A stretch of 64,000 nucleotides of DNA, from NCBI GenBank assembly GCA_947247005.1, contig OX365949.1, positions 16,619,130 through 16,683,129 of the forward strand, written 5' to 3'. Shown piece by piece: positions 57,693-64,000 of this stretch. The translations under genes and the position numbers were made by a program. The stretch is from Spisula solida (Eukaryota; Mollusca; Bivalvia; Venerida; Mactridae). Positions within the stretch are counted from its first letter, which is position 1, and each line of letters starts with the position of its first letter. The notes beneath the pieces were generated by a model. It searched no databases and was not told the origin of the DNA. It saw only the letters and a program-made list of their open reading frames with translations.

Positions 57693-59185
57693 AAGGTGTG
57701 TCAAGGACTTTTCAGGGCCTGTGTGAACTTTGTCTCAGTACTGGAACACCTGGGAATTAAGGGAACACTTTTTGTACATGTTTTGAAGGTGTGTCAAGGA
57801 CTTTTCAGGGCCTGTGTGAACTTTGTCTCAGTACTGGAACACCTGGGAATGAAGGGAACACTTTTTGTACATGTTTTGAAGGTGTGTCAAGGACTTTTCA
57901 GGGCCTGTGTGAACTTTGTCTCAGTACTGGAACACCTGGGAATTAAGGGAACACTTTTTGTACATGTTTTGAAGGTGTGTCAAGGACTTTTCAGGGCCTG
58001 TGTGAACTTTGTCTCAGTACTGGAACACCTGGGAATTAAGGGAACACTTTTTGTACATGTTTTGAAGGTGTGTCAAGGACTTTTCAGGGCCTGTGTGAAC
58101 TTTGTCTCAGTACTGGAACACCTGGGAATGAAGGGAACACTTTTTGTACATGTTTTGAAGGTGTGTCAAGGACTTTTCAGGGCCTGTGTGAACTTTGTCT
58201 CAGTACTGGAACACCTGGGAATGAAGGGAACACTTTTTGTACATGTTTTGAAGGTGTGTCAAGGACTTTTCAGGGCCTGTGTGAACTTTGTCTCAGTACT
58301 GGAACACCTGGGAATGAAGGGAACACTTTTTGTACATGTTTTGAAGGTGTGTCAAGGACTTTTCAGGGCCTGTGTGAACTTTGTCTCAGTACTGGAACAC
58401 CTGGGAATTAAGGGAACACTTTTTGTACATGTTTTGAAGGTGTGTCAAGGACTTTTCAGGGCCTGTGTGAACTTTGTCTCAGTACTGGAACACCTGGGAA
58501 TGAAGGGAACACTTTTTGTACATGTTTTGAAGGTGTGTCAAGGACTTTTCAGGGCCTGTGTGAACTTTGTCTCAGTACTGGAACACCTGGGAATTAAGGG
58601 AACACTTTTTGAACATGTTTTGAAGGTGTGTCAAGGACTTTTCAGGGCCTGTGTGAACTTTGTCTCAGTACTGGAACATCTGGGAATTAAGGGAACACTT
58701 TTTGTACATGTTTTGAAGGTGTGTCAAGGACTTTTCAGGGCCTGTGTGAACTTTGTCTCAGTACTGGAACACCTGGGAATTAAGGGAACACTTTTTGTAC
58801 ATGTTTTGAAGGTGTGTCAAGGACTTTTCAGGGCCTGTGTGAACTTTGTCTCAGTACTGGAACACCTGGGAATGAAGGGAACACTTTTTGTACATGTTTT
58901 GAAGGTGTGTCAAGGACTTTTCAGGGCCTGTGTGAACTTTGTCTCAGTACTGGAACACCTGGGAATTAAGGGAACACTTTTTGTACATGTTTTGAAGGTG
59001 TGTCAAGGACTTTTCAGGGCCTGTGTGAACTTTGTCTCAGTACTGGAACATCTGGGAATTAAGGGAACACTTTTTGTACATGTTTTGAAGGTGTGTCAAG
59101 GACTTTTCAGGGCCTGTGTGAACTTTGTCTCAGTACTGGAACACCTGGGAATTAAGGGAACACTTTTTGTACATGTTTATAAGAT
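57693..59185. repeat. 93-bp tandem array, about 16 copies, open as 513 codons
   Basis: The unit runs AAGGTGTGTCAAGGACTTTT, CAGGGCCTGTGTGAACTTTG, TCTCAGTACTGGAACACCTG, GGAATKAAGGGAACACTTTT and TGTACATGTTTTG. Copies differ at only a few sites (ATTAAG or ATGAAG; ACACC or ACATC). Since 93 is divisible by three and one frame lacks stops, plus 57690-59231 is open with a 31-residue repeat (VCQGLFRACVNFVSVLEHLG is part). No signal peptide or neighbouring exon supports a gene. The last unit ends TACATGTTTATAAGATTGCA, like the source copy. Confidence 0.95.
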
Positions 59186-60050
59186 TGCATTGAATATCAG
59201 GCATACATTTACAAAACATTGGGAAGTCTGAATTTTCACGGTAACCACTATCACAGCGCCTAACAGGGATTATTATAATCATAATTCATTCACCATTTCG
59301 ACATTATAGGTTAAAATCCATTTTCCAGGATAACGGAATTTATTGAGCGACAATGTGCGAGATATTCCAAATGTACGTCAGGGGGGAAATGAATATAGCG
59401 TATAGACCAATAAGGTACAATAATCGCGATTATTTAAGCCAAATGATAAGAATTTGTAAAAAGTCTTACTAGAAAACAATGACAACACAATTTTACGACC
59501 TCGCTGATAATATTTTCGCCTAAAAAAGTAAATAATATGTTTAACTTGAAAAATGCGTATATTTTCTAGCCATCAGTATCGAGCGATGGAAGCGGCAGTG
59601 TAGAATAAAATGCAATATTTCAAATATAAAGCATTTTTTAGGGTAATTTTTGCTAAAGTTTAAAAACAAAGATCTGTAATGATAATGTGTAATAATTATT
59701 TATATGTTTTTCATGTTTAAATGTTGAAAAAAAAAAATTATATACACTCCCGCTATACCGCTTATTGCTCGCTAACCCCCTTATTGCTTGCTAACCCCCT
59801 GACCGTGAAATCTTGGTTCCAGAAAAACGGGTTTTATTGAGTAATGTCGATATCGAGAATAGGAAGTCTTACAATACAATTTTCCATCCTGTTACCATGT
59901 GGAACAACTTATCCCTAGGTATAACTCTGTTAGATTTACTTGATATAAGCCTCCTTAATAATGAGAATGGAGAAAGGGACTATATTCTGTCTTATTAAGC
60001 AAAATGGCATACAATCACATTGGGTTGGAAAGCTTAATTTTCCATCCTGT
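59186..60050. other. Segment later duplicated at 61.2 kb
   Basis: TTGAATATCAGGCATACATT (59192 on) and TTACAATACAATTTTCCATC CTGTTACCAT (59868 on) recur at 61215 and 61318. The CCCCTTATTGCTYGCTAACC step is doubled near 59770. No gene. Confidence 0.6.
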
Positions 60051-60052
60051 TA

Positions 60053-60256
60053 TAGTGCGCCCAGGATAACGTGATGTTTACAAACATGAATCGGTTTTGT
60101 CAACTATTGGAAAGTTGGTTTACCACATTACTAAAGAAAACCGATAAGGTCAGTTTTGTTCTAAAAACAAAACGGATAAGTCATTCAAACCTGATTAATC
60201 CACCTAAATGGATTATATAAAAATGTCCCGCCTTTCATGTTGTCCTGGGCGCACTA
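60053..60256. mobile_element. TA-flanked MITE with TAGTGCGCCCAGGA ends
   Basis: TA at 60051-60052 and 60257-60258. TAGTGCGCCCAGGATAAC and its near-exact complement (GTTGTCCTGGGCGCACTA) bound the 204-bp element. AAAACCGATAAGG and AAAACGGATAAG inside are a direct pair. Confidence 0.85.
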
Positions 60257-60279
60257 TACCATGCTTCTTTGCTTATTAA

Positions 60280-61202
60280 GGTAATTCCCAACTCTTAATT
60301 TTTTCTGTACAAGAGGTATCAAACACCTGATTTTTATGAAGAACACACTCGTGATTGTGATTGTGCAAACCCATAACAGTTTTGCTCGGCTAGTTTTTAA
60401 GATATTTTTAGATTTTGGGGAAACCCCCTAAAAACTGATATTTGCACTTTACCGAAAAAGTTTGGCATTTAATTACATGAAACTTGGCATGCACGAAATT
60501 TTGTATATACGGAGTCACACAATAGCGCTTGCTTTGGATTAGGAAGTTATATGTATTTTTAAATGATATGTTAAAATAAGCGATTTTTCAGTTTTAAGTA
60601 ATACGAAAAAAAAAGTTGAGTAACATAATGTTTTCGTACATGCAACCAGTAGAGTAACTATTATAGAAGTTTTATCCCAAAGTTCATGGCAGTTGCTCGG
60701 CTAGAATTTTTTAATTGACACTTTAGTGATTTCGGAAATGTTGAAAACCAGGAGTTTACAAAATACATTTCGCGATAATTTTTTTTTAATTTTCATTCTT
60801 TTGCATTAACTAGTCTATATTCTTAATAAATAAATGCGAAAGAACCTTCCTCTAAAGTGGTCGGGATGGTTGCTAAACAAATATTAAAACTTGAATAAAA
60901 TTCTGTGTGTGCGCATTATAAAACGTTTCACATACGTTGTAGCTAGTATTCGCGAGTGTTGGTGTTTCTAATATTTGGAATAAATGGCTCATAAAATTTC
61001 CGCTACAGCATTATTCTGCAAGCTTATTATAGTATAATATAGTAATAACTTTACAGTAAATTCGCGATTTTAAGACATGCGAACATGCTGAAACATCAAT
61101 TTTTTTTGTACAATTATCTTATCATGGTAGCCAGACGCTTTCAATACGTCTTATTTACACTGATTTCTAAACTTCCGCTCAACTGAAGAGTTAGCAATCA
61201 CC
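60280..61202. mobile_element. TTAA-flanked element, 923 bp, non-coding
   Basis: TTAA at 60276-60279 and 61203-61206 flanks inverted ends GGTAATTCCCAACTCTT and the complement GGTGATTGCTAACTCTT. A TTAA target points to piggyBac or Kolobok relatives. The interior is AT-rich with stops in all frames. Confidence 0.75.
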
Positions 61203-61212
61203 TTAATAGAAC

Positions 61213-61375
61213 ATATGTCATTGAATATCAGGCATACATTTACATAACATTTGGAAATCTGAATTCTCACCACTAACACAACTCCTAACAGGGATAATCA
61301 TTATTCATAGGAAGTTTTACAATACAATTTTTCCATCCTGTTACCATAATTTAGTGTTCCATCCGGTTACTTTTG
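61213..61375. repeat. Shortened duplicate of 59190-59900
   Basis: TTGAATATCAGGCATACATT, CTCCTAACAGGGATAAT, TAGGAAGTTTTACAATACAA and TCCATCCTGTTACCAT follow the same order as in 59190-59900, with about 500 bp missing between the two blocks. Confidence 0.75.
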
Positions 61376-61516
61376 TTTTGGTAACTGGTTTGAAAAACAA
61401 TGGATGTATCGGTCATACACTCATAATTGCTTTATACTTTGTATTTATTTAAATGTCATTTTGATAATGCCAGTATAACAAAACAAATGTAATTTAAAAA
61501 TATAATTATTTCTCAA

Positions 61517-61946
61517 TCAGGTTCCCACAAATATTCTGACACAAAATTCCTTGATTTTTCCCTCACCGCACACCAGTTTTCCCAGACTTTTTAGAGCGAT
61601 CACGCATCTTTTTATTTGGATAAAATATGAAAATAAAAATAGAGAAAATGAAGTTCCTTTGGCTTTATATGGAACAAAAAAATTTAAGTTAGTAGTTCTC
61701 GAGTTGATGATTGACATAAAGTTATTATAATTTAGAACTGTCCAGAGCGAGCATTATAAGCAAGCGAAGAATTTTTGTTTTTTCCGTTTAGGAATTGGCG
61801 TTTTTTGACAGCAAAAATAAAAGTTTCCCTGACTTTTCCTTGACTTTTGATTTTCCTGACTTATCTCAAAATTCCCCAACTTTTCTGTGACCTTGAAAAA
61901 ATTATGTTTTTTTTCCTGAGTTTTCCCTGACCGTGGGAACCCTGAC
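61517..61946. repeat. Dispersed element, TTCCCTGACTTTTC type, copy 2
   Basis: Begins CAGGTTCCCACAAATATTCT and ends GACCGTGGGAACCCTG; shares the plan and many blocks (TTTTCCTTGACTTTTG, AAATATGAAAATAAAAATAG, GTTATTATAATTTAG) with 51908-52336. Confidence 0.75.
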
Positions 61947-62082
61947 AATGTACAAGGAGCCGGGGCTTCTCGAAATAAAAAATATGACCATTCGCAAGGC
62001 GACAGTCAAGATAAAATCATCTGTTACACCCTTGTTACCCTGATAAAACAACATGATTGGATAATCGCAACATGATTGAAAA

Positions 62083-62103
62083 ATGGCCGACATGAAAAAT
62101 GTG
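62083..62103 (+). CDS. Candidate short first coding exon, plus strand
   Basis: AAAAATGGCCGACATGAAAA leads into ATGTG|GTAAGTGC, a perfect donor, seven codons (MADMKNV) after the ATG, in phase 0. The AAATGGCCGAC context is like the YY1-type start regions of many animal housekeeping genes. The upstream 150 bp has more CpG than nearby DNA, and GATTGG (inverted CCAAT) lies at about 62055. No second exon was found before the window ends, so this remains a candidate. No product can be named from seven residues. Confidence 0.3.
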
Positions 62104-63399
62104 GTAAGTGCATTGTTTTTGCAATATTTTCCATATAAACTATCCAGATTGTTTATTTCAATATTACATAATCAACATATGAAGAAAATGTACTATTTGC
62201 ACTAAACAATTTGCATATAGGTAATATTTTTCACTATGTAAAGCCTAAAGAATGTGTGGATTTTGCATTTGAGAATGAGTTTTGTACTTAAAAACGTTGT
62301 AAAACTCATTTATTGGACTCTATGTAATGAATATCATTTGGGAAGTATCGGCAGTTGTATAAACTATGATTTGGATGTTTCAATTTTTTAAAATCTTAGA
62401 TAAATTAACGCTCACCAACAGTAATTCAAACATGTACAGTATTTTTTGGATACTGACCGACGTGATTGTTAAATTTATTAGGATACTGGCCAACATGATT
62501 GTGGATAAAAACCAACATTACCAATTGAAATCTTGCCAATGGGATTCTCAAGGTACAAATAATTGTACATTAAAAAAGTGAGCTCATGAATTGTGGTAGC
62601 AGGTTTATGAGCATACCCGATGTAAGGCATTTCACACCCAGTCTATAGCACATGCTTTTAGGACATTTAATAATCAAAGCACTAAGAGTGCTGATGGGAG
62701 GCGATCTGGTTGCTGCTACTAAAGCTTAAACGACTTTACACGTTTAATGTTCGTTTTCTTACTGCCGATCTTGTCTTGAATGTCAAAATAGGCATATGTG
62801 ACTATATAGGCAAGTTGGGTATCTAAATAATTGTAAAAAGGGGCATATTGATGTATATGTCATACGTGTATTGAATGGGTATATCAAAAGTGGCTTAAAA
62901 ATAATACTATGCGCCTATTTATCAGATTCTACAGTACCGTCTTGTAATCACTTCCATCACAGCGTGAGACATCTCTAGAAAGCGGCTAGTATAGCCACAC
63001 CATATGATTGCATAACTTAACGATATACGATTCATTGATAAAACCATCACGTGACCCTGGTCTGAAGTTTCTAAAAATAGCTATATGGCTAGGACATTTG
63101 ATGAACACGTCATTTTCATATTACGAAACAAGTTCGATATCTCCCCGGCTGAGTGATTATCTGCAAAAATATCGATTCAACCAACAGTTTCACAATAATT
63201 GTTGATCGTAGAATAAACAATTGTTGCTGATTGAATTAAATAAATTAAATTTGAAGAAACATATGTTGCAGTATTGAGAATGTTGACAGTTTCTGGAACT
63301 ACTTGAATGCGGATTCACATAGCAGCCTAAAGGTTGTCCAGGTTGCATTAAGAAATGGGCAATGGTAGTATAGAGAGGCTTACGCCTACCAAAAAAGGG
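62104..63399. other. AT-rich sequence (possible intron), nothing firm
   Basis: GGATACTGRCCRACRTGATT is doubled at 62449 and 62481. No exon recognised. Confidence 0.4.
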
Positions 63400-64000
63400 G
63401 ACCAAATGTTCACCACATCAAGACGATGTGTCATGCACAAAACCCAGGTCCCTACCTTAAAGGTCAAGGTCACACTTAGAGGTCAAAGGTTAAAAGGCTC
63501 AAATAGGCATGTGATTCGTGTCTGCTCTGTAATTTTGTCATCTCCTTTTGGATATTTATCATATTTGGTACAAATGTTCACCACATCAAGGTGATGTGTC
63601 ATGTGCAAGACCCAGGTTCCTAATTTAAAGGGCAAGGTCACACTTAGAGATCAAAAGTTAAAATTCACAAATAGGCATGTGATTCATGTCCGCTCTGTAA
63701 CTATGTCATTTCTTATTGGATATTTATAACACTTGGTACAAATGTTCACCACATTGAGACGGTGTGCTATGCGCAAGACCTAGGTCCCTTGCTCAAAGGT
63801 AAAGGTCACACTTAGAGATCGAAGGTAAAAAGGCTCAAATAGGCATGTGATTCATGTCAGCTCTGTAACTATGTCATTTCTTATTTTATATTAATATTAC
63901 TTGCCACAAATGTTCACATCATCAAGACGAGGTGTCATGCGCAAGACCCAGGTCCCTAACTCAAAGGTCAAGGTCACACTTAGAGATCAAAAGTTAAAAT
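63400..64000. repeat. 168-bp tandem array running past the window edge
   Basis: TGTTCACCACATCAAG anchors at 63407, 63575, 63743 and 63911 give an exact 168-bp period. Each unit holds GTGTCATGCGCAAGACCCAG, TCAAGGTCACACTTAGAG and ATAGGCATGTGATTCATGTC. From memory this is a widely dispersed bivalve repeat. The 79-codon frame here is not a gene. Confidence 0.9.

Noticed and set aside
57690..59231. 513-codon plus frame as a protein gene
   Set aside because: It is wholly explained by a 93-bp repeat lacking stops; there is no exon context or non-repeat domain.

Overview
This window looks like intron-rich or intergenic DNA from a bivalve mollusc (a clam, oyster or mussel relative). The base composition is AT-rich, there is no long conserved open frame, and splice-site-like signals are present. 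Several repeats are ones I recognise from bivalve genomes: elements that start CAAGAGGGCCCAAAGGGCCC and end in a TGTCAC/GTGACA hairpin, with BIV160/Pearl-type internal modules, and mollusc SINE heads. The species cannot be named from the sequence.

Protein-coding content is small. The best candidates are short exons on the minus strand. Three begin with ATG and end in a phase-2 GT donor: 44165-44382, 33511-33599 and 13892-14103. A fourth, 24290-24377, has a strong acceptor, takes phase 2, runs to a stop codon and is followed by overlapping AATAAA signals at 24232-24241. The first two could both splice into it, giving proteins of 101 or 58 residues with different N-termini. The third lies past this terminal exon and must join exons to the left of the window or belong to another gene. 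I recognise no family in any of them. Weaker plus-strand candidates lie at 13004-13088, 28396-28484, 33866-34036 and 62083-62103.

Most of the rest is repetitive. 0-5 kb: 40-, 28- and 32-bp tandem arrays and one BIV160-like element. 5-13 kb: short inverted-repeat elements (MITEs), a 27/40/105-bp array, a second BIV160-like element, a SINE and a perfect hairpin. 16-18.6 kb: a 34-bp array and a TTAA-flanked element with an unusual CpG-rich core. 18.7-28 kb: MITEs, a 410-bp foldback, and 29-, 30- and 29-bp arrays, ending in a nested insertion. 30.6-33.1 kb: a pyrimidine-biased 60-bp array and a 1-kb element with perfect terminal repeats. 36-41.2 kb: a mariner-like non-autonomous element and two further BIV160-like elements. 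42-44.1 kb: a 2-kb element with a 6-bp target duplication. 46-53.4 kb: a 48-bp array, an AAACATG-rich palindromic element and more MITEs. 54.7-61.4 kb: a 115-bp array broken by an AGCT-rich insert, a 93-bp array open as 513 codons, and a TTAA element. The right edge is a 168-bp array that runs out of the window.

Nearly all transposons here are non-autonomous; no transposase or reverse transcriptase frame was found. Several tandem arrays appear to have grown from pieces of dispersed elements that also occur elsewhere in the window (16 kb and 49.7 kb; 57.2 kb and 57.7 kb; the 58-bp units inside the 5.6-kb MITE). The exons sit far apart among these repeats.
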